Under the pieces are notes generated by a model. It did not search any database. It saw only the letters and a list, made by a program, of their open reading frames with translations, and was not told the DNA's origin. Both the position numbers and the translations under genes were made by a program. 64,000 bases of DNA from DASSUW01 sp963740605. GTDB taxonomy: Bacteria > Actinomycetota > Thermoleophilia > Solirubrobacterales > Solirubrobacteraceae. This document shows, one piece after another, positions 7,241-15,655 of the stretch; position 1 is the first letter of the stretch, and the number at the start of each line of letters is the position of its first letter. Location: positions 1 to 64,000 of the forward strand of contig CAVUFC010000027.1 of the NCBI GenBank assembly GCA_963740605.1, read 5' to 3'.

Positions 7241-8008
7241 CTACCCAGCGACGATCGATTCGAGCGCATCGATCAGCGCAGCTGGCGCAACCAGCACCCC
7301 GGCGCCGGCCGGCGGGGTCGGCGGCAGCTCACGGATCGCCAGGCCCGCACGCCGGCACAGCAGCGCGCCGGCCGCCAGATCCCACGCGTTGAGCCCGCGC
7401 TCGTAGAACGCGTCGTAGCGGCCCGCCGCCGTCCAGGCCAGATCGAGAGCGGCCGAGCCGAGCCGCCGGATGTCGCGCACCTGCGGCAACAACCGGCCGA
7501 CGACCTCGGCCTGCAGGCGGCGCACCTCGGCGTCGTAGCCGAAGCCGGTGGCGACCATCGCGGTCGCGAGGTCGGCGCGGTCTGACCCGTGGATCTCGCG
7601 CCCGTCGAGCAGCGCCGGCCCGTCGCGCTCGGCGGTCCACAGCTCGTCGCGCATCGGGTCGTACACCACGCCGACGATCGTGCCCTGCTCGTCCTCGCAG
7701 GCAATGCTCACCGCCCACTGCGGGATCCCGAACAGGAAGTTGATCGTGCCGTCGAGCGGGTCGACGACCCAGCGCAGCCCGCTGCTTCCCTTCGCGTCGC
7801 CGCCCTCCTCACCGAGGATGCCGTCGTCCGGCCGCGCGGCAGCGAGGCGCTCGCGGATGAGCCGCTCGGCGGCGTGGTCGGCCTCGGAGACCAGGTCGGT
7901 CGGGCTTGACTTGGCGGTCACGTTCACGAGCGGGCCGGCGAACGCCTCGCGCAGTTGCCGGCCGGCCTCGCGGGCGACCGACTCGGCGATCTCGCGCAAC
8001 GCGATCAC
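7241..8008 (-). CDS. Inositol monophosphatase family protein
   Basis: 255 aa from the GTG at 8008, about the usual length. The metal-binding motifs are intact: GEEGG at residues 66-70, DPLDGTINF at 83-91, and NAWDLAAGALL near 205-215. These ligands bind Mg2+ in inositol-1-phosphatase, histidinol-phosphatase and related sugar-phosphatases, so the substrate cannot be assigned from sequence. The start overlaps the amidase stop by 4 bp (GTGA), so the two are coupled. Confidence 0.9.
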   Translation of the reverse strand: MIALREIAESVAREAGRQLREAFAGPLVNVTAKSSPTDLVSEADHAAERLIRERLAAARPDDGILGEEGGDAKGSSGLRWVVDPLDGTINFLFGIPQWAVSIACEDEQGTIVGVVYDPMRDELWTAERDGPALLDGREIHGSDRADLATAMVATGFGYDAEVRRLQAEVVGRLLPQVRDIRRLGSAALDLAWTAAGRYDAFYERGLNAWDLAAGALLCRRAGLAIRELPPTPPAGAGVLVAPAALIDALESIVAG

Positions 8009-9387
8009 AGCGCCGGCCTCCGGTCCGCCCAGCCGGCCGCGGCCTCGAGTTGTGTCGCGAGCCCGAGCAGCGCGGACTCGCCCTCGCGCGGCGCAACGAG
8101 CTGCACGGCGAGCGGGAACCCGTCGGGCGTGAAGCCCGCCGGGATCGAAGCCGCCGGCTGCCCGGTGTGGTTGTAGGCCGCGCAGTACGGGACGAAGCGG
8201 ATCGAGCTGCTGAGGACGATCGCGGCGGGCCGCCCCTCGTACTTGCCGACCGGCGGTGGCCGACGCGTGAACATCGGCGTGAGCACGAGGTCGATCCCGG
8301 CGGGCCACAGCTTCTCGCCATCGGCGGCGGCAGACGCCCTTGCTCGCTCGACCACCGACCGCGGGATCGCGCCGCCGATGCGCAGGTAGCCGCGGGAGCG
8401 GCGCGACAGCCGCTCGGGGTGCGGGAGCGAGCGGCCGGAGTCGGCGATCCCGCGCAGATAGCGCGAGACGACGCCGGTGATCAGCGCGGGCGAGTACTGG
8501 AGCTCCTGCTCGATCACCTCGTGTCCGAGGTCACGCAGCTGCGCGGCGACGGCGTGGACCGCGCCGAGCTGCTCCTCGTCGGCCTGGATGCCACTCGCCG
8601 GCGGCGTCCGGACCGACACCGCGATCCGGAGGCGAGCGGGCGGTTGCGTCGCCGCCTCGGCGAACGACGGCCCGCCGTCCGTGATCGCGTCGTAGAACAG
8701 CGCGCTGTCGGCCACCGTGCGGCTCAGCGGCCCCCACATCGACATGCCCGTCCAGGGCTCGACATGCGGGTTCGTCGGCACGCGCCCGTTCTGGGCCTTC
8801 AGGCCGAACAGGCCGCAGCAGCCGGCCGGGATACGGATCGAGCCGGCACCGTCGGAGCCGAGCGCCGCGCCCGCGAGCCCGGCGGCGACCGCGGCGGCCG
8901 ACCCGCCCGACGACCCGCCGGAGGTCCGCAGGCGGTCCCAGGGATTGCGCGTGTACCCGAACGTCGGCGACTCCGTCCAGGGCGTGATCGTCAGCTCGGG
9001 CACGTTGGTCTTGCCGAGGATCACCGCCCCGGCCGTACGCAAGCGGCGGACCACCTCGCCGTCGGCAGCGGCGGGACCGCCGTTGGCGTCACCGCCCCAC
9101 GCGGTCCGCTCGCCGGCGACGTCCATGTCGTCCTTGATCGCGATCGGCACGCCGAGCAGGGGCCGCCGGTCGCCCGCCTTGGCGCGGCCGTCGGCCTGGT
9201 CGGCCTCGGCGAGCGCCCGCTCGTCGAACGTGGTGCGGTAGGCGTTGAGGTCGCCGTCGTAGCGTTCGATGCGCTGGAGGTAGATCTCGGTCAGCTCGCG
9301 CGCCGAGACCTCGCGGCTGCGGACGAGCTCGACCTGCCGGGCGGCGCCGGCGAAGGCGAGGTCGGTGGCGTCCATCGGACCGCCCAT
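8005..9387 (-). CDS. Amidase (amidase-signature family)
   Basis: About 460 aa with the Ser-cisSer-Lys triad of the family: Lys85 in VPIAIKDD, the glycine-serine stretch SGGSSGGSAAAVAAG near 156-170, and the nucleophile serine in DGAGSIRIPA near 183. It hydrolyses an amide to acid and ammonia and is probably cytosolic, since no signal peptide is seen. It is the first gene of a two-gene unit with the IMPase. It lacks GatB/GatC neighbours, so it is unlikely to be GatA. ATGs at 9387 and 9375 are both possible. Confidence 0.92.
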   Translation of the reverse strand: MGGPMDATDLAFAGAARQVELVRSREVSARELTEIYLQRIERYDGDLNAYRTTFDERALAEADQADGRAKAGDRRPLLGVPIAIKDDMDVAGERTAWGGDANGGPAAADGEVVRRLRTAGAVILGKTNVPELTITPWTESPTFGYTRNPWDRLRTSGGSSGGSAAAVAAGLAGAALGSDGAGSIRIPAGCCGLFGLKAQNGRVPTNPHVEPWTGMSMWGPLSRTVADSALFYDAITDGGPSFAEAATQPPARLRIAVSVRTPPASGIQADEEQLGAVHAVAAQLRDLGHEVIEQELQYSPALITGVVSRYLRGIADSGRSLPHPERLSRRSRGYLRIGGAIPRSVVERARASAAADGEKLWPAGIDLVLTPMFTRRPPPVGKYEGRPAAIVLSSSIRFVPYCAAYNHTGQPAASIPAGFTPDGFPLAVQLVAPREGESALLGLATQLEAAAGWADRRPAL

Positions 9388-9440
9388 GCTAAGGCGCTCG
9401 CGCGAGCTTGCGAGTGCGAGCAAGCCGCATACTGGGTCCG

Positions 9441-10511
9441 ATGCGAGCGTTGGTCGACGGGCTGTGCTCCTTCGCGGACCGCGGAGCGTGCACCGACGCC
9501 GAGCGGCGCGCCGCGCTGTGGCTGCACGACGAAGTGCGTGCCCGGATGCAGCAGGCGTGGGTGGAAACGCTGTGGGTGCGCCCGCAACGGGCGCTGGCGC
9601 TCGCGCTCGCCGCCCTGCTCGCCGCGGTCGGCAGCCTGCTCGCGACCGCCGCACCGATACCCGGGCTGGCGATCGCCGCGATCGGCACGCTGTGGATGCT
9701 CGTGCCGCTCCCACTGCTGCCGCGCCGCGCCACCCAGCACGTGCTGACCGCGGTGCCCGACGACGGCATCGTGCTCGCGATCACCGCCGCCTACGACGCG
9801 CCGAAGCGCGGCCTCGTGCTCAACGACCGCTGGCGCCGGTTCCTCAAGCCTCGCTGGCTGCCCGTAGCCGCGGCCGTCCTGGTCACGGCGGCCGCCGCGG
9901 CGCGCGTGGCCGGCTACGAGCCCGGCTGGCTCGGGCCCGTGCAGCTCGTGCCGACCGTTGTGCTGCTCGTCGCCGTCGCCGCGGCAGTCGACGTCGCGCT
10001 GTCGGACTGGGCCCCAGGGGCGAACGACAACGCGAGCGGCGTCGCCGTCGCGCTGCAGCTGTTCGACGAGCTTAAGCGCGACCCGCCGGCCGTCCTCGAG
10101 CCGGTGCTCATCCTCACCGGCGCCGGCCACCCGCTGCCGCGCGCCGCAGGCCGATACCTCGGGCTGCCCTCCGAGCGCATCATGTTGCTGGAGGTCGGGC
10201 CGTGCGGCGCCGGCACGCCGGCATGGAACGCCCGCCACCCGCAGGTCCGCGCCGCCGCCGACCGCGCGGCGGCCGCGCTACAGCTGGCGGGCACGCAGCG
10301 CCCCCGCCACCCCGTCACCCGCCTGCCCGCCGTCCGGCTCGCCGCGCTCGATGACCGCGGGCTCACGCCGCGCGCACATCAGCCCGACGACACCGAGGTC
10401 GACGACGCGACGATGGACGCGACGCTCGACCTCGCGCTCGGGGTCGTCGACGCGCTCGACGCCGACCTCAGAGGATCCCGAGCGCCGTCAGATCCTCGAC
10501 CGGCTCGCTGA
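9441..10511 (+). CDS. Membrane protein with degenerate M28 peptidase domain
   Basis: About 356 aa. Two membrane-helix pairs are visible, around residues 45-85 (AAVGSLLATA, LWMLVPLPLLP) and 140-190. They are followed by GANDNASGVAVALQLFDEL, which matches the central zinc-aspartate motif of M28 aminopeptidases. The Glu-Glu motif expected next (GEExGLLGS) is replaced by GAGHPLPRAAGRYLG, and no later zinc histidine is obvious, so catalysis is doubtful. The start ATG is 7 bp after CATACT (9428-9433). The gene is divergent from the amidase operon and overlaps the convergent gene by 44 bp. Confidence 0.75.
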   Translation: MRALVDGLCSFADRGACTDAERRAALWLHDEVRARMQQAWVETLWVRPQRALALALAALLAAVGSLLATAAPIPGLAIAAIGTLWMLVPLPLLPRRATQHVLTAVPDDGIVLAITAAYDAPKRGLVLNDRWRRFLKPRWLPVAAAVLVTAAAAARVAGYEPGWLGPVQLVPTVVLLVAVAAAVDVALSDWAPGANDNASGVAVALQLFDELKRDPPAVLEPVLILTGAGHPLPRAAGRYLGLPSERIMLLEVGPCGAGTPAWNARHPQVRAAADRAAAALQLAGTQRPRHPVTRLPAVRLAALDDRGLTPRAHQPDDTEVDDATMDATLDLALGVVDALDADLRGSRAPSDPRPAR

Positions 10512-11280
10512 ACGAGCACGACCCGTAGGCGACGAACAGGTCGCGACGTGCCTCGGCGATCGCCTCCGGTCCCGCGGAGCGATCGTGCACGCGCAGCGCC
10601 TGCGCGTCGACGGCGAACGCCGACGAGTCCTCATCGGCGAGCAGCGGCACGAGCTCCTCGGCGGTCAGGCCGTCCGTGTACGCGAACACCGCCGCCGCGA
10701 GCAGGTTGAGGAAGCCGTGCGCCGCGCCGGCGCGGACCGCGTGGTGCAGCCCGGCGGTCGCCTTGAACGGCACGCCCGCGTCGCGGCAGGCCGCCACGAA
10801 CGCGGCCACCTCCTCGATCGAGGGCACGCTCGCGCCACCGCAGCGGATCTTCGCGCCCGACCGCGCCTCACGCACGGCGGCGACCTCTCCGGCCAGCGCG
10901 CGGCTCGGCGCCAGCTCCCAGAACGAGCGCACGCCCGCGCCGAGCGTCGCCTCCACCAGCCGCTGGGTGTCGGGGATCCACTCCGGGTCGACGCGCGCCT
11001 CGACCAGCTCGACCACGCGACCGGTCACGCGCGCCTCGTGCACGCGCTCGAGGTCGCCCTCTCCCCCGTCGAGCACCACGCTCAGCCGCGGCGCCGCGCG
11101 CGGCAGCTCATCGAGCTTGGACGCCGGGCAGATGAAGCGGTCGAGGATCCACGCGTGCTCGGTCGCGCGCGCCGCCCGGTCGGCCTCGATCGCTTCCGGC
11201 ATGGCCATCGACGCGGGCGGAAACAGCGCCGCGTGGTCGATCAAGCCGCCCAGCAGCACCCGGCGGGCGTCGGAGCTCAC
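10468..11280 (-). CDS. Conserved hypothetical protein, last gene of carboxylase operon
   Basis: 270 aa from the GTG at 11280, which overlaps the carboxylase stop by 4 bp. It is a soluble alpha/beta protein, possibly a TIM-type barrel. Motifs that look conserved are LIDHAALFPPASM near 13, KIRCGGASVPSIEEVAAF near 142, FKATAGLHHAVR near 168 and HGFLNLL. I do not recognise a characterised family. Tight coupling to an acyl-CoA carboxylase suggests a role in acyl-CoA or short-chain acid metabolism. The 3' end overlaps the opposite-strand gene by 44 bp. Confidence 0.7.
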   Translation of the reverse strand: MSSDARRVLLGGLIDHAALFPPASMAMPEAIEADRAARATEHAWILDRFICPASKLDELPRAAPRLSVVLDGGEGDLERVHEARVTGRVVELVEARVDPEWIPDTQRLVEATLGAGVRSFWELAPSRALAGEVAAVREARSGAKIRCGGASVPSIEEVAAFVAACRDAGVPFKATAGLHHAVRAGAAHGFLNLLAAAVFAYTDGLTAEELVPLLADEDSSAFAVDAQALRVHDRSAGPEAIAEARRDLFVAYGSCSFSEPVEDLTALGIL

Positions 11281-12797
11281 GCGGGCGGGACGGCGTTGCG
11301 CTTCGCCGGCCACTCGCGCACCTTGCCGGCGTAGCGGGCGTACCGGTGCACGAGCGCCGCGCGCAGGTCCTCGGGCTGGACGATCGCGTCGATCACCATC
11401 TCCGACGCGAGCTTCAAGAGATCGACGCCCTCGGCGTACTCGTCCATCAGCTCGGCGCGCTTGGCCGTCCGCTCGTCCTCGTCCTCAATCGCCTGGAGCT
11501 GGTTGTAGAACACGGCATTGACGGCGGCGCTCGGCCCCATCACCGCGATCGTGGCCGTGGGCAGCGCGAGCGTGCAGTCGGGGTCGAACGCCGGGCCGGC
11601 CATCGCGTAGAGGCCGGCCCCATAGGCCTTGCGCACGATCACGGAGATCTTCGGCACGGTCGCCTCCGACACCGCCGAGATCATCTTCGCGCCGTGTCGG
11701 ATGATGCCCTGCCGCTCGACCGCGGTCCCGATCATGAAGCCCGGCACGTCGGCGAGGAACAGCAGCGGGATTCCGAACGCGTTGCAGGTCCAGATGAAGC
11801 GCGCGGCCTTGTCGGCGGAGTCGACGAACAGCACGCCGCCCTTGAACTTCGGCTGGTTGGCGACGATCCCGACGACGCGCCCCTCGAGCCGCGCGTAGCC
11901 GACGATCAGCTCCTTGGCCCAGCGCTTGTGGACCTCCAGGAACGATCCCTCGTCGACCAGTGCGTCGACCAGCTCGTGCATGTTCCACGGCTTGTTCTCG
12001 TCCGTGGGGATCGCGGGCAGCTCGGCGGCGGGCTCGCTCGGCGGCGCCATCGGCGCCTCCTCGTCGAACGAGCCCGGGAAGTACGACAGGTACTGCTTGG
12101 CGACGTCGATGCCCTCCTCGTCGGTCTTGACGAGGAAGTGCCCGCAGCCGGACACGCCGGTGTGCATCTTGGCGCCGCCCATCTCCTCGAGCGACACGTG
12201 CTCGCCGATCACCATCTCGGCCATCCGCGGCGAGCCGAGGTACATCGACGCGTTGCCGTCGCGCATGATCACGACGTCGCAGAACGCGGGGATGTAGGCG
12301 CCGCCGGCCGCGCTCGGCCCGAACAGGACGCACACCTGCGGCACGGCGCCGGACAGGCGGACCTCGTTGAAGAAGATGCGGCCCGCGTGGCGGCGGCCGG
12401 GGAACATCTGGACCTGGTCGGTGATGCGGGCGCCGGCACTGTCGACGAGGTAGACCATCGGCACGCGGTGCGCGAGCGCGGCCTCCTGGATGCGCAGGAT
12501 CTTCTCGACCGTCTTGGGCCCCCACGAGCCGGCCTTGACCGTCGGATCGTTGGCCATCAGCGCGACCGTGCGGCCGCCGATCGTGCCCATCCCGGTGACG
12601 ACGCCGTCCGCGCCGAGCCCGTCCGCCTCCCAGTTGGCGAGCAGCGCGTCCTCGGAGAACGAGCCGTCGTCGAGCAGCCGCTCGACGCGCTCGCGCACCG
12701 GCAGCTTGCCCTGCTGGGCGGACTTCTCCTTGTGCCGCTCGGGTCCGCCGGCGTAGGCGCGGTCAAAGGCGTCGGACACGTGCTGTGCGTCGGTCAT
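11277..12797 (-). CDS. accD: Acyl-CoA carboxylase, beta (carboxyltransferase) subunit
   Basis: 506 aa, the normal length for biotin-dependent carboxyltransferases of the propionyl-/acetyl-/methylcrotonyl-CoA type. The acyl-CoA side shows VDSAGARITDQ near 118 and GPSAAGGAYIPAF near 158, and the carboxybiotin side shows ADVPGFMIGTAVE near 345 and AYGAGLYAMAGPAF near 388. It needs a biotinylated alpha subunit, which is not in this window. Ethylmalonyl-CoA mutase and MeaB elsewhere in the window make propionyl-CoA a reasonable substrate, but specificity is not proven. It overlaps both neighbours by 4 bp. Confidence 0.93.
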   Translation of the reverse strand: MTDAQHVSDAFDRAYAGGPERHKEKSAQQGKLPVRERVERLLDDGSFSEDALLANWEADGLGADGVVTGMGTIGGRTVALMANDPTVKAGSWGPKTVEKILRIQEAALAHRVPMVYLVDSAGARITDQVQMFPGRRHAGRIFFNEVRLSGAVPQVCVLFGPSAAGGAYIPAFCDVVIMRDGNASMYLGSPRMAEMVIGEHVSLEEMGGAKMHTGVSGCGHFLVKTDEEGIDVAKQYLSYFPGSFDEEAPMAPPSEPAAELPAIPTDENKPWNMHELVDALVDEGSFLEVHKRWAKELIVGYARLEGRVVGIVANQPKFKGGVLFVDSADKAARFIWTCNAFGIPLLFLADVPGFMIGTAVERQGIIRHGAKMISAVSEATVPKISVIVRKAYGAGLYAMAGPAFDPDCTLALPTATIAVMGPSAAVNAVFYNQLQAIEDEDERTAKRAELMDEYAEGVDLLKLASEMVIDAIVQPEDLRAALVHRYARYAGKVREWPAKRNAVPPA

Positions 12798-13807
12798 CGC
12801 TCCCCCACGCTAGTAGGAGGCGTGTCGTCGCGCACGCGGTAGACCGGTTCGTCGTCGATGCTGGTCGACGCGAGTGGCGCGTCGCCGCGGCGGTAGGCCT
12901 GGGGCTCCGGCGGGAGCGGCTGGCGCGGACGCAGCCCGGCCGCCATCCCCGCCACGCCGAGCAGGATCAGCGCCAGCGGCCACCAGTACAGGGTCTGACC
13001 GCTCTGCAGGCCCGCGACGGCCACGAACACGACGAGGTTCGCGACGCCGAGCCAGGCCGGGCCGGGCGAGCGCTCCAGCGCGCCATAGGCGATCGCGCCG
13101 CAGCCCGCCACCAGCAGTACGAACTCCCAGAACCCCGGCAGGATCGGGCCTGTCGGGGAGTTGAACAGGCTCAGCGACCGCAGGAAGTAGCTGCCGATCG
13201 CCTGCAGGCCGATCGCCAGGATCGCGAGCCCGGCGCCGTCGACGAGCAGCTCGTGCTCGCGCGGCCAGCCCGCCCGCAGCACGAGGGAGACCAGCGCGAG
13301 CGCAACCGCGCACGCCAGCAGCAGCCAGCGCGACGCGGTGAACGTGTCGTTCTCGAAGATCCACTGCCAGCCGCTGAGCAGCGCGACCGCGCCGGCGATC
13401 GCCGCGATCAGCAGGCAGATCGCCGACCGTCGCCGCAGGCCGGCGTACAGCGCCACCGCGCCCGCGACCACCGACACCCACGTCAGCTCCCCGGCCGGGT
13501 AGCCGTTGCCGATCTCGGCCCCGAGCACGTCGGCCAGCCGCAGCAGCGCCGGATAGAGCAGCAGCAGGCCGGTGACGAGCAGCACCGACTGATAGGCCGG
13601 CGGGCGGCCGCCCTCGTTCGGCGCCTGCAGCCCGAGCGCGAGCATCGAAACCGCCGCGATGCCGAGCGCGAGCAGGTGGAACGGGGCGGCGAGCTGGTCG
13701 ACATCGATCCGCAGCTCCCCGAGCGCGAGGCCGGTGGCGAGAACGACCGCCCCGGCGGCGATCAGCGGACCCCGGTGGGGCGGCGGGCGCAACAACTCGG
13801 CGAGCAC
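12794..13807 (-). CDS. Polytopic membrane protein, first gene of carboxylase operon
   Basis: 337 aa with about ten hydrophobic helices spread from residue 12 to 290 (for example LLVTGLLLLYPALL and VSVVAGAVALYAGL) and a proline-rich, charged C-terminal tail of about 45 residues ending near PPTSVGER. It is not a recognised transporter family; it looks like the small integral proteins annotated as hypothetical in actinobacteria. The GTG start is 7 bp from a TAGCGT box (complement of 13815-13820) embedded in the left arm of the long palindrome at 13817-13987. The 4-bp overlap with accD suggests coupling. Confidence 0.7.
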   Translation of the reverse strand: MLAELLRPPPHRGPLIAAGAVVLATGLALGELRIDVDQLAAPFHLLALGIAAVSMLALGLQAPNEGGRPPAYQSVLLVTGLLLLYPALLRLADVLGAEIGNGYPAGELTWVSVVAGAVALYAGLRRRSAICLLIAAIAGAVALLSGWQWIFENDTFTASRWLLLACAVALALVSLVLRAGWPREHELLVDGAGLAILAIGLQAIGSYFLRSLSLFNSPTGPILPGFWEFVLLVAGCGAIAYGALERSPGPAWLGVANLVVFVAVAGLQSGQTLYWWPLALILLGVAGMAAGLRPRQPLPPEPQAYRRGDAPLASTSIDDEPVYRVRDDTPPTSVGER

Positions 13808-13816
13808 AGGCGAAAC

Positions 13817-13987
13817 GCTAGTGGTTTCAGCCGCGGGTAGGCGTCGCGTCCAGGTGGTCGCTGGCGCCGCGTGGCGAGGACGCAGGAGCCGTCCATGCTT
13901 GTGGCATGGGCGGACTCCGAGGACAAAGCCACGCGGTGATCAGCGGCCGCCTGGACGCCTCGCCTACCCGCGGCTGGGACCACTAGC
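13817..13987. repeat. Long imperfect palindrome (171 bp)
   Basis: The outer arms, about 47 bp each, pair almost completely; both contain AGCCGCGGGTAGGCG and CGTCCAGG. A second block, CCGCGTGGC, pairs further in, and the apex contains CCATGC/GCATGG around TTGTG. The right end includes the stop codon of the Rieske gene, and the left end includes the -10 box of the membrane-protein gene. The plan (one stop codon, self-complementary, GGGTAGG-like ends, an ATGC apex) resembles the five shared elements elsewhere in the window, but the end sequence differs. Confidence 0.8.
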
Positions 13988-14294
13988 CAGCGCGGACTTC
14001 GATCCGCCCCGCTCGCCCGCGCACGTCCCAAGCGTCCTGCGGCCACGCGGCCGGGCCGTGGATCAGCGCGCCGTCGCGCAGGTCAAACACGCTGTCGTGC
14101 AGCGGGCAGGTGATCCGGTGGTTCGCGATCGTCCCCTCGTGCAGCGGGCCGCCGAGGTGCGAGCAGCGGTCCGACAGCGCGTACAGCTCGCCGGCGTGGC
14201 GCACGACCATCACGGCGGTGCCGCCGGCGTCGACGAGCCGCGGCTCCTCGTCGCGCAGCGCGTCGGCTGCGAGCACGTCGGTCCAGCCGTTCAG
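13983..14294 (-). CDS. Rieske [2Fe-2S] protein, probable CTG start
   Basis: 103 aa if started at the CTG that overlaps the lysozyme stop (CTGA); the first ordinary start is a GTG at 14276, which gives 97 aa. The cluster ligands are CSHLGGPLHEG near 48-58 and CPLHDSVFDL near 68-77, a full Rieske pair. The opening GWTDVLAADAL matches, from memory, the linker between a DUF2231 membrane domain and a Rieske domain in longer actinobacterial proteins. This copy may thus be a detached C-terminal half. It presumably transfers electrons or gates a small redox system; no oxygenase partner is adjacent. Confidence 0.8.
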   Translation of the reverse strand: MNGWTDVLAADALRDEEPRLVDAGGTAVMVVRHAGELYALSDRCSHLGGPLHEGTIANHRITCPLHDSVFDLRDGALIHGPAAWPQDAWDVRGRAGRIEVRAG

Positions 14295-15592
14295 AAGGCG
14301 TCGATGAAGATCGTCGGCTTCTGGCGCGTGCCGCCCGTCGAGTTCGGTCCGACGTGGCGGACGTCGACGTGCCGGACGAGGCCGGTCTGCTGGAAGTAGC
14401 CGATCCCTGAGAACACGCCGAGCTTCGCCACCTCGGTGAAGTGCGGGAGCGTCGCGGACGGGTCGATCGCGTTGCCGAACTTGTGCTGGCTCATCGACGC
14501 GCCGAGGTCGAAGTCGCGGAACCCGGACAGCACGCCGACCGGTTGGCCCAGGTGCTCGCGGAGCTTCTCGAGCCCGATCACGAGGTCGCGGTGCGTGCGG
14601 ATCCACCCCGACTTCGACGACGCGAACTCCTTGAACTGGAAGTGCGCCGAGCAGCGGCCGTCGTTGGCCGCGCACCAGCGGATCGCGGCCTCGGTCTCGG
14701 GGCCGACGAGCCCGTCTCCGAGCAGCGCCGGCTGCTCCGGGTCGCCGACGAAGCCGCGCTGGAAGTCCTTGATCGCATCGGCGGTCGTCGGCCCGCGCTT
14801 GCCGTCGGCCTTGATCGGCCAGCCGATCGTCTTGAGCAGCTGCTGAACCTGCTTGGTCGTCATCGTCGGTTCCGGCGACGGCTTGCCGCCCCCGCCGCGC
14901 GAGCCCGCCTCGCCGCGGATCCAGGCGCGCAGGCTCTTCGCGTCGCCGAGCCAGATGTCGAGGTCGACGGCCACGCCGACGCCCGGGAACGTGCCGTGCT
15001 CGGTGAACTGGTGTGCGCGTACGCGACCCGGCGCGAAGCCCGGCGGCGTCGGCGGCTTGCCGCGCGCGGCCGAGAACGCGGCCACCCAGACATCCTCGCC
15101 GTGGGCGGGCGGCTGGTTGCCGAGCTCGGACATGAAGCCGGGCGACAGGTAGGTCATGACGTCGCGGCCGGTCCTCTCGAACACGGTGCCGGCGAACTCC
15201 TCGGCATACGACCGCAACTGGTCGCCGGTCATCTTCGCCAGGAACGCCTCGTTCCCCAGGGTCTCGATGTCCATCACCATCGGGGCGTCCTTGCCGCGCT
15301 TGAAGCGCGGGCCGTGCGGCTTCCAGCCGGCGTCCTCCGCCACGGCGACGGCGAACTCGGCCTCGGCGCTCCCGCTGCGATCGGTACGCGGGCGCAGGTA
15401 GTGGTAGGGCATCAGCGGCAGGCCGACCTTGTGGATCGCCTGCACGCGCGCCGCGCTGAACGTCTTCGCGCGGAACGTCTCGCCCTCGGTCGCCTTGCAG
15501 GCGGCGAGCACGGCCTTGCCCTGCTGGCGGACTCGGTCCCAGTCGACCGAACCCTGTGAGTCACCGACGTCGATGAACGGCAACCGCGCCAT
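14291..15592 (-). CDS. Three-domain cell-wall hydrolase: GH25 lysozyme, peptidoglycan-binding, M15 peptidase
   Basis: 433 aa. Residues 1-215 resemble GH25 lysozyme, with FIDVGDSQG at the start and the acidic VMDIETLG (near 106). Residues about 245-310 form a peptidoglycan-binding repeat (KQVQQLLKTIGW, GPTTADAIKDFQRG, LVGPETEAAI). Residues 320-433 are an M15-like carboxypeptidase with SGFRDFDLGASMSQHKFGNA, then a metal-ligand HVDVRH. No signal peptide is seen, so export would need a holin, lysis or a non-classical route. It may be a bacteriolytic or autolytic enzyme, possibly of phage origin. It is upstream of and coupled to the Rieske gene. Confidence 0.85.
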   Translation of the reverse strand: MARLPFIDVGDSQGSVDWDRVRQQGKAVLAACKATEGETFRAKTFSAARVQAIHKVGLPLMPYHYLRPRTDRSGSAEAEFAVAVAEDAGWKPHGPRFKRGKDAPMVMDIETLGNEAFLAKMTGDQLRSYAEEFAGTVFERTGRDVMTYLSPGFMSELGNQPPAHGEDVWVAAFSAARGKPPTPPGFAPGRVRAHQFTEHGTFPGVGVAVDLDIWLGDAKSLRAWIRGEAGSRGGGGKPSPEPTMTTKQVQQLLKTIGWPIKADGKRGPTTADAIKDFQRGFVGDPEQPALLGDGLVGPETEAAIRWCAANDGRCSAHFQFKEFASSKSGWIRTHRDLVIGLEKLREHLGQPVGVLSGFRDFDLGASMSQHKFGNAIDPSATLPHFTEVAKLGVFSGIGYFQQTGLVRHVDVRHVGPNSTGGTRQKPTIFIDAF

Positions 15593-15655
15593 AGGCCAAG
15601 GCCGAACCTATCCCGATCGGGACCGCGAAGGCAAGCGGACACGTACGCTGCGGGC

